DNA of 64,000 bases from an uncultured Clostridia bacterium. GTDB taxonomy: Bacteria > Bacillota > Clostridia > UMGS1810. How positions within the stretch are numbered: the stretch's first letter is position 1; the number at the start of each line of letters is the position of its first letter. The notes under the pieces were generated by a model, which saw only the letters and a list, made by a program, of their open reading frames with translations, searched no databases and had not been told where the DNA came from. A program made the position numbers and the translations under genes. The stretch covers positions 1 through 64,000 of the forward strand of contig CAJLYL010000001.1 of the NCBI GenBank assembly GCA_905210855.1, read 5' to 3'. Below, piece by piece: positions 7,510 to 16,812 of this stretch.

Positions 7510-10500
7510 TTACTTATTAAATTCGATAAGTCTTTTGATTATCTCCGCGGTTTCCGCCCTTGTGGCGTTGTCCGACGGGTTGACTGTCGAAGCCGTCTTG
7601 CCTTTTATGAGTCCGCTGCCCACAGCGTATTGCAGTGAGGGGATTGCATATTCCGATATGTCGGCATAATCCGCATATGACAGAATGTTGGTGTTGTCGC
7701 CGACAGTTGTGTCATATCCCTTGAAGTCTGCATATCTGTGCATTATGGCTGCAATCTGCTCGCGCAGGATGTTGTCGTCGGGCGCAAACTCGGTTGCCGA
7801 GTAGCCCTTTACGATGCCCTCGCTCGCCGCCCAGCGCACCGCCTCGGCGTAATATTCGCCCTCGGCTACGTCGTCAAACGGCATTATGAGGTTAACCTGA
7901 GGTTTGCCCTCGGCTCTCCAGAGGATTGTGACAAGCATTGCGCGTGTCACGCTGCTGTCCGGGTCGAACTCATCTGTTTCCGTACCGCTCATGAGCGAAT
8001 TTTCGTTTGCGTACTTAACCGCGTCAAAGAACCAATCGTCAGCCTTTACATCGCCGAAGGGGTTGTTCCATTCGGGCGTTTCCGCCGTCTTTTCATTCCA
8101 TTTTGCATAGAGCGTGAAGCTTCTTGCAACCTTCTGCGCAAAATCGTATTTCTCGGTCAGTTCCTTGTCGGTGTACCAGCCGTCAAAGTCGAATCCGTCC
8201 TTGGTGGGAGCGGTCGGCTCTTTTACAGTCTCGCCCTTGGCAGATTTAACGCTGTCTACCTTGCTGCCGCCGTTGGAATCAAAGCTTACGGTGAAGCCGC
8301 CCGATGACGAGCCGCTACTGCCGCCACCGCCTGCACGTGTAAACTCTGTCGAGATTACCACTGCCGAGTCGGCGTCCGCAACGGTATATTTGCCGTTTGT
8401 GATTGCATTGCCGTTTACCTTGATTGCATAGGTGCGATATCCGCTGTTCGGGGTCGCCGTTACCGTCAGCTCGTCGCCTGCTTTAACCGCGCTGCCGTCA
8501 GAGAGCGTTTCGTCGCCGCGTTTAACCGTGAGCGTTCCGTTTGCCGCCGTCTTTACAGTGAGCGGAACTCCTTGTTCAACAGTGATTGAGGGGATGACGT
8601 CTTTCTTTATTCCCTCAAGCTTCACAGTGTAGCTTGCGTCGTCATTTTTCACTACGTCCACTGCATCCGCCGTGTCGTCGGGAATGTCAAACGCCGTTAC
8701 CGTCTTGCCGTCCGCCGCCTTTACCGTGAACTGCGCGTCTCCGCGGTCGCGCACGGTTCTGTCAGCGTCCGTGCCGTAGTCGGACGGGGTTCTTGTGATG
8801 TCGGTGAGCATATAATCTGCCGAGTCGGACGGGAGTTTCCACAGCCTGAGCTCTTCAAATTCTACTGTAACCTTTGTGTTTTCCAGTAGTTCAAGCTCAA
8901 ACGTATTTGAAATCTCGTCCTTGACCTCGCCGTTAACAATCCATTCCTTAACCATTTTGTCGCCGTCGGGAGCAGCAGTGAACACAAGCTTGCTGCCGCG
9001 CGCATGGCGCACAACTATGTTCGGCGTAATGCTTGTTTCGCCTTTTTTCGCGCTCACATCGCCGCCGTCCGTGCCCTCGGCAACGCCGTAGGTCAGGTCG
9101 TAGAACAGTGACGGAATGAACTGCGCGCCTACCGTCATGCTGCCGCTTACGGTTCGCACAAAGCTGTCTGCCGTCTCTGCCGCCGCGTCGTCCGTCCATG
9201 CATAGAACATATAGTTTGTGTCCGCAGCTGCGGTAAAGGTCACCTCGGTGCCCTCCTCAACCTCGGTCACGGGTTTGCCGCCGACTGTCGCGCTGATAGA
9301 GCCGTTTTCTGTCGGCAGCAGGGTTATTGTGTAAACCGTCTTTGCCTCCTTCTCGGTGAACTTAGCCACAAAGTCGGCGTCCGTCTCTGCCGTGAAGGTA
9401 TATTCTGCCTCGGCGCCGTCTATCCTTGCGCCGTTTTCGTACCAGCCCTCAAACTCATAGCCGAGCTCTGCCGCTGCGATGAGGGTTATGCTGTCGCCGT
9501 GCCTTACTACCGCCGGCAGACCGCTCACGCTTCCGTTTGCTTCGGCTGCCGCGGTGATGGCGAGCTGTTCTTTCTCAAGCTCGGCGCTCACCGTTGCGTC
9601 CGCCTCATCTGCGGTGAACACATAGGTCAGCCCGTTTTCATCTGCAAGCGGAGAGCCGTTGAGCAGCCAGTTTTTGAGTACATAGTGCTCATCCGGCGTG
9701 AGGGTAAATTCCACCTCCGCGCCCGTCTCGGGTGTGCCGCCGCTCAGGAACTCCGTGCCCTCAGCGCTTGCGGTGATTGTTCCGCCGGTCGGCTGAGTAA
9801 ATGTAAGCCTGCCCTTGCCCTCCTCAAACTGTACTTTAACAGTCTTGTCGGAGAATGCTTTAATCTCATCATAGGTGAGCACAAGCGTGTTGCCTATGTC
9901 CGTCCTGACCTCGCCGTCAATTGTCCACTCCCTCACGCGGTATCCTTCTTCGGCAACCGCGGTAAGCGTTACTGTGCTGCCCTCGAATATTAACGTCTTA
10001 GCGTTTAGGGAGCCGGACGCGCTTGCGTTGTAGGCTTCCATATTCTTGCGCTCGGATTTCTCGTTAAAGTAACCGTGATAACCCGATTCCGCATCGCCCT
10101 CGGTGTTGACTACCGAGAAGCCAAACTCAAGCGTTTCAAGGGCGCAGAATGAGATTTCTATGTTGCAGTCGGCATTGACCGACTTAAGCGTAAAGCTTGC
10201 GTCATCGCTGTTTTCCTCTGTTGTGAGTGCAACGGGTGCGCCGTTGAGCGTCACACTGTCTATTACATATTTATATTCCGGTTTTACCGTAACGGTGATA
10301 TCCGTATCAAAATCAACATAATCGCCGCTTGCGATTGTCTCGGCAGCAAAATCCGCCGTACCTATCAGCTCCGCACTGCCGTTTCTGCCGACAGCTGCCG
10401 TGATTACAGGCTTCTTTGCAAACGTCACTTCAAGAGTTGTGTCCTCGTTTATGTCGTTTGCGGTTACAAATCTCTTGTCGGTGTTTCCCGAACCGACGGT

Positions 10501-13500
10501 GGGGGGAGCGTTTTTGTCGTTGAGCGTTGCGGATTTGACAATATATCCTCTTGACGGCTCTACGGTGAACACCACATCTGCGCCGAACTCAACGTATGCT
10601 CCCATGGGAGCGCCGTCCGCGTCTGCGCTGATATTGCCCATGGAACTGTCATAATTCACGGTTACAACGGGTTTCTTCTCAAACACTGCGGTGATGTCGG
10701 CGTCGCCGTCCACCGTCATGACGTATTTATTCGCCGTGCCGCCGACAACCGCTCCGTTTACGCGCCATTCTTTCACGCGGTAGCCGTCCTTAGGCACCGC
10801 GGTGAACTCTATGCGCACGCCCTGGGGCTGAGTTGACGGGCTTGCCGCAATCGTCTTGCCGTCCCTTGCCGCAAAGATGTATTCTTCCGTCCAGTCGGGT
10901 GTGCTGCCGTCTGTCATCTCGCCGCGGAATGTAATCTGTCTCGTGTTCGGAACGGTGCAGTATATCACGCAATCCGCACTGTCTTTCAAATCATACACGG
11001 TATACCTGCCGGTGCTTCCGGCAACCGATACACCGCCGAACAGCCAGTAATTGATGAGCGCGGTGTCGGGCGTCTGCACCTCTATGTCAACCTTCTCGTG
11101 CTTATATGCCGTGTAGGTGAATGTTCCCGATTCATCTGCGGTAAGCTCGTTTCCGTTGACAAACACGCGTGCGCTCGCAATTTTGTTGCCGACGGAATCC
11201 GTCACTGCGAAGGTGAGCGTTTTCTCTTCTCTCTGCGCGAACACGGCGCGGTAAGCCTCGTTTGACGTTACGCCCGATATGTTCAGGCTCGGGCTCGTGT
11301 CGTTGTCCGCACTGCCGTCCGCCTTGATGTACTCCCAATCTGCGCCGTTTTTCTTCTGCCAGCCGCCGAGCACATAGCCGTCCGCCGGTTTTGCGGTCAG
11401 GGTTATCTGCTTGCCGGACGGCAGGGTGTCGCCCGAAGCAAAGTTTCTGCCGTCGGCATATGCGCCGGCAACCGTACCTACCTCTGCGCCGACTGTAAGC
11501 CCCGTCTCATTTACCGCGGAGAATTCCACACTGTTGAGCGAGTATGCAAAGTTTACAACTATGTCCGTCGCGTTTTGAGCGATATTCTCTATGACGAATG
11601 TGTGGTTCTTGCCCGGGTTTTCCATACCGTCGGGCACAACCCAGCTGTCAACCCCGAAGCCCGGTATCGGCTGTGCGCTGAATGTCACATCCGCGCCCTT
11701 GGGCACCTGTGCGCCGCTGTCTACCGCAAGCGCGGTGCTCTTGCCCGAGGGATTGCCTGCCTCGTCATATTTTGTCGTCACGTAGCTTATGAGCACGGAG
11801 CCGTTTGCCGAGGCTGTCGCGCCCACGGTTACGGTATCCTGACCGAGCGAATATATGCCCCTCTCGGTGACGATTGAGTATTTTGTGCTGAAATCGTCCG
11901 CATTTTTCACTATCAGGTCAATGGGGTATTCACCCTTTGTCTTGGCAGTGAATGCCGCGCACTCTATGTCATAGTGTAGCTTGCCGCTGTCTGCGGAGCT
12001 CATGCCGTTTATGTTTACCTTGACTTTGTCTCTCCTGGTGCTCTCGCTCTCTTCAAGGTTTCCGTCGGAATTATTCGCAGTCACGGTCACCGTCTTGGGC
12101 GACACATTGACTGTTGCGGCTGCCGAGAGGGTATAGCTGCCGTCCGCCAACGTTGCCGTAATCTCATATTTGCCCGTGGAATCCGGTGCAAACGAATTGC
12201 CTGTAACCAGGTCTGCACTACAATCGACAAGAATATCCTTGCTCTCATCCTTGGGGTCCTTGGCATATTTCTTTATGGCATATTTCACTCCGCTTGCAGC
12301 CGTGCGCCGTCCGCTCTCGATAACAATCGGCTCAAGCGCAAGCGAGCTGCCGTAGGTGAGGTTGCCTCCGTTTATGAACAGGAGCTTTTTGTCGGGGTTA
12401 TATGCATTCACGGTTATCTTGGCTGAAACACTTGTTTTGTATATGTTTGAGCCCATGTACATAGCCGTGATATCATACGTGCCGACGTTTGAGAAGCGGT
12501 AATGCGCTGTCCATGTCTCACCGTCCGACGATAGAACTCCGGCAACGGTGTCCGTCACTCCGGTGGATTTGTCCGTTATCCTGAAGTTGAGCTTGCCGTC
12601 AGTTATCGCTTTGCGCGTGCTCTCGGACACCTGTGCGCTCAGAGTGATTGTCTCACCGTCATTGTGTTTGCTTGTTTCGCTTGTCACGGTGTCGTCATAC
12701 TGTTTCTTCACCTCGGCAAACGAATCGGTACGGTAGTCCGTGCCGTCAACAGTAATGTAGTCGGCGTGATTGCCGAAGCTGTATTCGTCATATGCGCCCT
12801 CTGCATTTGCCGCATAGTATTTTGTAACGGTTATCGGGTTGTCGTCCGCGTCCTTATCGGTCGTCACGCAGATGTAAACATATGCCTCCGAGCCGATTAT
12901 CCTGTAACCCTGTGTGCAGTCAACTCCGTTTATGTTCACTTTAGCCGACAGGGTTTCAGCTGCGTCTGCGGTCTCAAGAATCTTATCTGGCGATTGGGCA
13001 TTTACGAACACGCGGCGTGATGTAACGGCAAATTCACTTGCCGTATCAGGTGTGTCCGACTTGTCGGCAAAGTACTTAACGCCGCCGTCGTCTGTCATGC
13101 TCCACACATAAGGCGCGTCATAACTGTACGACACCTGTTCATCACCGGTAATTGTCTCGTTTTGCGCAAGCATTGTGTAGGTCTTGCCGCCGGCATCTGT
13201 CGTCTTGGTGCGCCACACCTTCTGCGTTGACGAGGTTTGCTCTATCGACTCATAATCTGATTTGACAAAACCGTCATTGCCGAGCTTTTTGCCGTCCTTG
13301 CTCACGGTGAGCGCGGTGCTGCTTGCCGACAGTCCTATGGTCAGGCGCACGCTCTTGCTCTTGAGCACGCGCGTGCCCTGATATACCGTGCAGTAATATC
13401 TGCTGCCGTCAAGCTCCTCTGTCGCGGAGATTTTCAGCTCGCTTGAGCTTGAGCCCGTCTTGCTCCATGATTTGTCCTCGGAATCATAGCTGTACCACTG

Positions 13501-16500
13501 ATAGCGGATAGGCTGAGTGCCCGTGCCGATTGCACTGATGCTGAACACCGCCTCGGTGCCTGCCGCCGCCTCTATGTTCTCCGGCTGTTTTGTAATGGAG
13601 AATTCATCGTCGCCGTCCGCCAGTGTAGTGCCGTTTACGGCAGGGCTGGCGAGTGAGCGCACTCCGTATGCATCCGAAGCCCTCACCGAGAATGAATATG
13701 CCGTTGCCGGATTGAGGTTTTTAACCTCGTATGAAACAACGCCGTTCTCCGCCGAAGTGCCGGAGATATTCGCCAGTGACAGCTCCTCGCCGTCCGCCGT
13801 GATGAATGAAAGCTCATACACCGCCGCCTCGGGCGATTCATCCCATTCTACGGTCATGGTGTCGCGTGTGATATCCGTTATAGCCACATTCTTGGGCGCC
13901 GAGGGCGGTCTCTTGACATTGGTTGTCTTGTAGCCGACAACGATGACGTCCTCGCCGTTGAATTTTATCTGCGAATAGCCGAGCTGCCAGTTGAAAGCAA
14001 AGTCGGTCACACCCTCGGGCAGGTTATCCACCGTGCCCGTGTAGGCTACGCCCTCCATGTTGCTGAACACGCCGCCTACCGTTGCCGTTAGCGACTGCAC
14101 AACGCCAGCTTTGACGTTGTTGCCCAAAAATCCTGCGCCGCCGCCTGCCTTGAGGTTCTCCTCTATGCCTACGGAGAAGCTGTGCTCCTGCTCCTCCTCC
14201 TTCGTCTGGCTGACGGTCACCGTGGAGCCGTTGCCCTTGCCGGCGTTTGTGAGCATCTGATTATCGCCTATCGGCTTAAAATCTCCCTTGCCCCAGGTAG
14301 TGTAGGACGAGGGGTTGCCGGGCGTGCTCTTGAGCACATTGCCGCGTATCGGCTCAAGTCCGTCGTACATCTGCGCTATCTCGTCATATTTATCCACCGT
14401 CACAATAACCGTGACGGGGGTCATGGGTTCTTCTATGATAACGGGAACCGTTTTTCCTTTTTTGTCTGTGCTCTCATACACATATCTGTGGAAAGGCACT
14501 GTGTACATAACCACATAGTCATCGCCTATGCCGCCGGCATATTCCACCTCTTTTGTGGTAGTCCAGGTGGATTGGTGTTCATAGCTTGCCACTGCGGCAA
14601 TTGACGCCTCAAACTCTGCCGCGCCGCCGAGAGACGCCTCCTCCGAGGTGTACACGCCGATAGATGTCTCTATGCTTGCGCTGACGCCCTTTGAGTCGGA
14701 TTCGCTCTTGCCATAGGAGGTGGCACCGTTGTTGAGGTAATCGTCATACACATCCGCAACATCCTGAAAATACGGTGCAGACTGCATGATTGCCTGTACC
14801 TCGGGTTTGGAGTAGTATGTCTCGCTGCCCTTGAATTTGAGCAATGTGGAATCACGGTCAACATCGGGTGCGCACACCGTCAGATAAGTGCCCACGCGCC
14901 CTTTGTCGGTGCGGTTGTAGTAGCTGTTGCTCTGGTTGAGCACACCCTCCCAGTTGCGCACGGGCTTGTTATTGTCGTCCGTGCTTATGTATGCCATCTG
15001 GAACCAGTAGTAATCGGCGCCGCTTTCTTTCTGACCCACCACTGCTATAAGCTGCTCTTTTCTGCCTATATCTTTTTTTGTGAAGTTGCCCTTGGTCACG
15101 CCGAGAATCCAGGTCAAATCCTTTTTTGCTTTTTCGTTGGCGTTGTTTTTCTGATCGGAACCGTAATTTATGGTCGTGCCGTCAGCCTGGAACGTGCCGC
15201 TGTTGTATTTGTACAGCCTGTCAAAGAGAAAAAGTCTCTCGCCGCTGTTGCCGTCGGAGTCTGATTCTCCATACATATTAAATCCCATCATAGCTATCGG
15301 CGGATGATATTTCAAGCCCATGCCGGACGCCATCATGGAGCTGTTGAAGTCCTCGCCGAGTTTTTGAATATCGCCGATATCATATGTCTTTGAGTTATGG
15401 TTGTATGTCACGGTTCGCACCGCTATTTTGTCGTTTATTGAAACTTTCTTCGGGTTTGCCGTGCCTGCGGCTCTGCCGCCGAAAACGAGCGTGTTGCGTT
15501 TGTTGCCGGTGAAGTCGCCTGCGGCGGAGTTTGCATTGTGCAAAACGATTGAATCGTCATAGAGCGGAATCTTCGCCCTCTGCGAGAAGCTCTTTCCGTC
15601 ATATCCGTAGATGTAGCCATAATTAAGTTCCTTATAGTTGTTCTTGTCCTTAACACTTCCCTGGGGTGCCGACACGGTGATGACGAGTTCATCGGCATTG
15701 TTCCTGTCAAGGTCAAACGATTCCAGAGTGACAACCGCCGCCCTTGTCACATCAGGCTGGGGATTGCCGTCACCCTTTGCGGTAACTCCCGTATCGGTGT
15801 ATATCTCCGATGAGGAGATTGTTCTCTTACCGAAATAAAGCAGGCGGTTGCCGCTGTATTTGTACAGGCGCACGGTGTTATCCGCGGAATACACCGCTAT
15901 CTCGTCCGTGCCGTCGCCGTCAAAGTCGCCGGCGGTTATGTCGATAAGCGCGGTGAAATCCGCGGTGTAGAAATATCCTTGTTCATTGAGTGCGGAATTG
16001 GGACCGCAGTCTGCCACCTTGTAATACGACTGCGACCTTGATTTGCCGTCGTCGCCGAAGGTGGAAATTTCGAGGACTATCCTCTGGTTGCGCCTCTCCG
16101 AACCGCCGGTCTGCACATACACGGTGGCAACGGCGGAATCCCTGCCGTCGCCGGTATTAAACGCGACGGATTCGGCATATGCAATGCTTTGGTGTCTGTT
16201 TTCGCTCTTTACATTGCGAAAAAGTTCGCTTCCGCCAAGCTGACCGTCTGTATAGCCGTTTTTATCCTCAAGTTTTGCCCAGCCGCCGTTTTTGTACTGT
16301 CCGTAACGCTTGTATGCGCCGAGCGCCTTAAGGTCTCCGCCGCTCTTCGTCATGTTGAGTCCGGAGCGGAGCACCTGACCGAAGTTGCTGCTGCCGTTGT
16401 AATCGATGTAAAGCTCTTTTTTCGGCATAAGCACGGTGTTGCCATTGCCGAAGAAAGATTCTCCGTCATCGGTGGCGTCCAAGCCGCTAAAGCCCAGCCC

Positions 16501-16635
16501 CTCATAAGCGGAACGGTCAATGCTGCTTTTCTGCTCGGTTTCGGGCGCTGCCGCGACAGGCTGCACAGTCACGGCAGGCAGTGTGCCTATTGTCATGACG
16601 GCGGCAAGCGCCAAGCTTAGTAGTCTCTTTTTCAT
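7510..16635 (-). CDS. Giant secreted multi-domain SLH surface protein (3041 aa)
   Basis: The chosen start at 16635 has AGGAGG upstream and opens a clear signal peptide (MKKRLLSLALAAVMTIG...VAAA). Domains in order: FG-GAP/VCBS-like units at about 230-420 (AGDFDGDGTDEIAVYS, LDRNNADELVI); an unrecognised region at about 640-880 with two glycine- and alanine-rich alternating stretches; fibronectin III at about 910-1000; an Ig-like domain at about 1010-1100 (QPENIEAAAG...YQWYS...YYCTV); Ig-like bacterial domains to about 1650; roughly ten divergent InlB-type B repeats at about 1680-2765 (units ending xGYxVKEWxVNG...VxFE); a Listeria-Bacteroides Flg_new repeat at about 2780-2850; and three SLH repeats at the C-terminus. 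It is cell-wall anchored and probably an adhesin. A MalT-like regulator gene lies upstream on the same strand. Confidence 0.93.
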   Translation of the reverse strand: MKKRLLSLALAAVMTIGTLPAVTVQPVAAAPETEQKSSIDRSAYEGLGFSGLDATDDGESFFGNGNTVLMPKKELYIDYNGSSNFGQVLRSGLNMTKSGGDLKALGAYKRYGQYKNGGWAKLEDKNGYTDGQLGGSELFRNVKSENRHQSIAYAESVAFNTGDGRDSAVATVYVQTGGSERRNQRIVLEISTFGDDGKSRSQSYYKVADCGPNSALNEQGYFYTADFTALIDITAGDFDGDGTDEIAVYSADNTVRLYKYSGNRLLYFGKRTISSSEIYTDTGVTAKGDGNPQPDVTRAAVVTLESFDLDRNNADELVITVSAPQGSVKDKNNYKELNYGYIYGYDGKSFSQRAKIPLYDDSIVLHNANSAAGDFTGNKRNTLVFGGRAAGTANPKKVSINDKIAVRTVTYNHNSKTYDIGDIQKLGEDFNSSMMASGMGLKYHPPIAMMGFNMYGESDSDGNSGERLFLFDRLYKYNSGTFQADGTTINYGSDQKNNANEKAKKDLTWILGVTKGNFTKKDIGRKEQLIAVVGQKESGADYYWFQMAYISTDDNNKPVRNWEGVLNQSNSYYNRTDKGRVGTYLTVCAPDVDRDSTLLKFKGSETYYSKPEVQAIMQSAPYFQDVADVYDDYLNNGATSYGKSESDSKGVSASIETSIGVYTSEEASLGGAAEFEASIAAVASYEHQSTWTTTKEVEYAGGIGDDYVVMYTVPFHRYVYESTDKKGKTVPVIIEEPMTPVTVIVTVDKYDEIAQMYDGLEPIRGNVLKSTPGNPSSYTTWGKGDFKPIGDNQMLTNAGKGNGSTVTVSQTKEEEQEHSFSVGIEENLKAGGGAGFLGNNVKAGVVQSLTATVGGVFSNMEGVAYTGTVDNLPEGVTDFAFNWQLGYSQIKFNGEDVIVVGYKTTNVKRPPSAPKNVAITDITRDTMTVEWDESPEAAVYELSFITADGEELSLANISGTSAENGVVSYEVKNLNPATAYSFSVRASDAYGVRSLASPAVNGTTLADGDDEFSITKQPENIEAAAGTEAVFSISAIGTGTQPIRYQWYSYDSEDKSWSKTGSSSSELKISATEELDGSRYYCTVYQGTRVLKSKSVRLTIGLSASSTALTVSKDGKKLGNDGFVKSDYESIEQTSSTQKVWRTKTTDAGGKTYTMLAQNETITGDEQVSYSYDAPYVWSMTDDGGVKYFADKSDTPDTASEFAVTSRRVFVNAQSPDKILETADAAETLSAKVNINGVDCTQGYRIIGSEAYVYICVTTDKDADDNPITVTKYYAANAEGAYDEYSFGNHADYITVDGTDYRTDSFAEVKKQYDDTVTSETSKHNDGETITLSAQVSESTRKAITDGKLNFRITDKSTGVTDTVAGVLSSDGETWTAHYRFSNVGTYDITAMYMGSNIYKTSVSAKITVNAYNPDKKLLFINGGNLTYGSSLALEPIVIESGRRTAASGVKYAIKKYAKDPKDESKDILVDCSADLVTGNSFAPDSTGKYEITATLADGSYTLSAAATVNVSPKTVTVTANNSDGNLEESESTRRDKVKVNINGMSSADSGKLHYDIECAAFTAKTKGEYPIDLIVKNADDFSTKYSIVTERGIYSLGQDTVTVGATASANGSVLISYVTTKYDEAGNPSGKSTALAVDSGAQVPKGADVTFSAQPIPGFGVDSWVVPDGMENPGKNHTFVIENIAQNATDIVVNFAYSLNSVEFSAVNETGLTVGAEVGTVAGAYADGRNFASGDTLPSGKQITLTAKPADGYVLGGWQKKNGADWEYIKADGSADNDTSPSLNISGVTSNEAYRAVFAQREEKTLTFAVTDSVGNKIASARVFVNGNELTADESGTFTYTAYKHEKVDIEVQTPDTALINYWLFGGVSVAGSTGRYTVYDLKDSADCVIYCTVPNTRQITFRGEMTDGSTPDWTEEYIFAARDGKTIAASPSTQPQGVRIEFTAVPKDGYRVKEWRVNGAVVGGTANKYVMTVDGDADITAVFEKKPVVTVNYDSSMGNISADADGAPMGAYVEFGADVVFTVEPSRGYIVKSATLNDKNAPPTVGSGNTDKRFVTANDINEDTTLEVTFAKKPVITAAVGRNGSAELIGTADFAAETIASGDYVDFDTDITVTVKPEYKYVIDSVTLNGAPVALTTEENSDDASFTLKSVNADCNIEISFCALETLEFGFSVVNTEGDAESGYHGYFNEKSERKNMEAYNASASGSLNAKTLIFEGSTVTLTAVAEEGYRVREWTIDGEVRTDIGNTLVLTYDEIKAFSDKTVKVQFEEGKGRLTFTQPTGGTITASAEGTEFLSGGTPETGAEVEFTLTPDEHYVLKNWLLNGSPLADENGLTYVFTADEADATVSAELEKEQLAITAAAEANGSVSGLPAVVRHGDSITLIAAAELGYEFEGWYENGARIDGAEAEYTFTAETDADFVAKFTEKEAKTVYTITLLPTENGSISATVGGKPVTEVEEGTEVTFTAAADTNYMFYAWTDDAAAETADSFVRTVSGSMTVGAQFIPSLFYDLTYGVAEGTDGGDVSAKKGETSITPNIVVRHARGSKLVFTAAPDGDKMVKEWIVNGEVKDEISNTFELELLENTKVTVEFEELRLWKLPSDSADYMLTDITRTPSDYGTDADRTVRDRGDAQFTVKAADGKTVTAFDIPDDTADAVDVVKNDDASYTVKLEGIKKDVIPSITVEQGVPLTVKTAANGTLTVKRGDETLSDGSAVKAGDELTVTATPNSGYRTYAIKVNGNAITNGKYTVADADSAVVISTEFTRAGGGGSSGSSSGGFTVSFDSNGGSKVDSVKSAKGETVKEPTAPTKDGFDFDGWYTDKELTEKYDFAQKVARSFTLYAKWNEKTAETPEWNNPFGDVKADDWFFDAVKYANENSLMSGTETDEFDPDSSVTRAMLVTILWRAEGKPQVNLIMPFDDVAEGEYYAEAVRWAASEGIVKGYSATEFAPDDNILREQIAAIMHRYADFKGYDTTVGDNTNILSYADYADISEYAIPSLQYAVGSGLIKGKTASTVNPSDNATRAETAEIIKRLIEFNK

Positions 16636-16692
16636 TTTGAATCCTCCTGTTGAAATTTGTAAACACATCAATTTTAGTACACACACGCAATC

Positions 16693-16800
16693 CTGCGCAA
16701 AGGCGAAGTGCATATGCTGTGTATCGGCAAGAACCGTAGCGAATGCGTGTCGAGCCGATACACAGCATATGCACCGAGCCGACGCGTCATCTCGGTGCGA
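16693..16800. repeat. Hairpin repeat family, copy 1 (21-base perfect arms)
   Basis: Arms 16708-16728 and 16754-16774 are perfect 21-base reverse complements with a 25-base loop. The left flank CTGCGCAAAGGCGA plus the arm start GTGCATATG matches the reverse complement of the right end of the copy at 55788-55870. The loop, read on the minus strand, contains ACACGCAT, as do the loops at 55.7 and 56.5 kb. The element sits between the LuxR gene and the giant SLH gene. Confidence 0.8.
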
Positions 16801-16812
16801 TACTGCCTAAAT

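Noticed and set aside
7510..16635. Many opposite-strand open frames of 60-190 codons inside the giant SLH gene
   Set aside because: They lack ribosome sites and family motifs and arise from the GC-skewed codon use of the long gene on the other strand.
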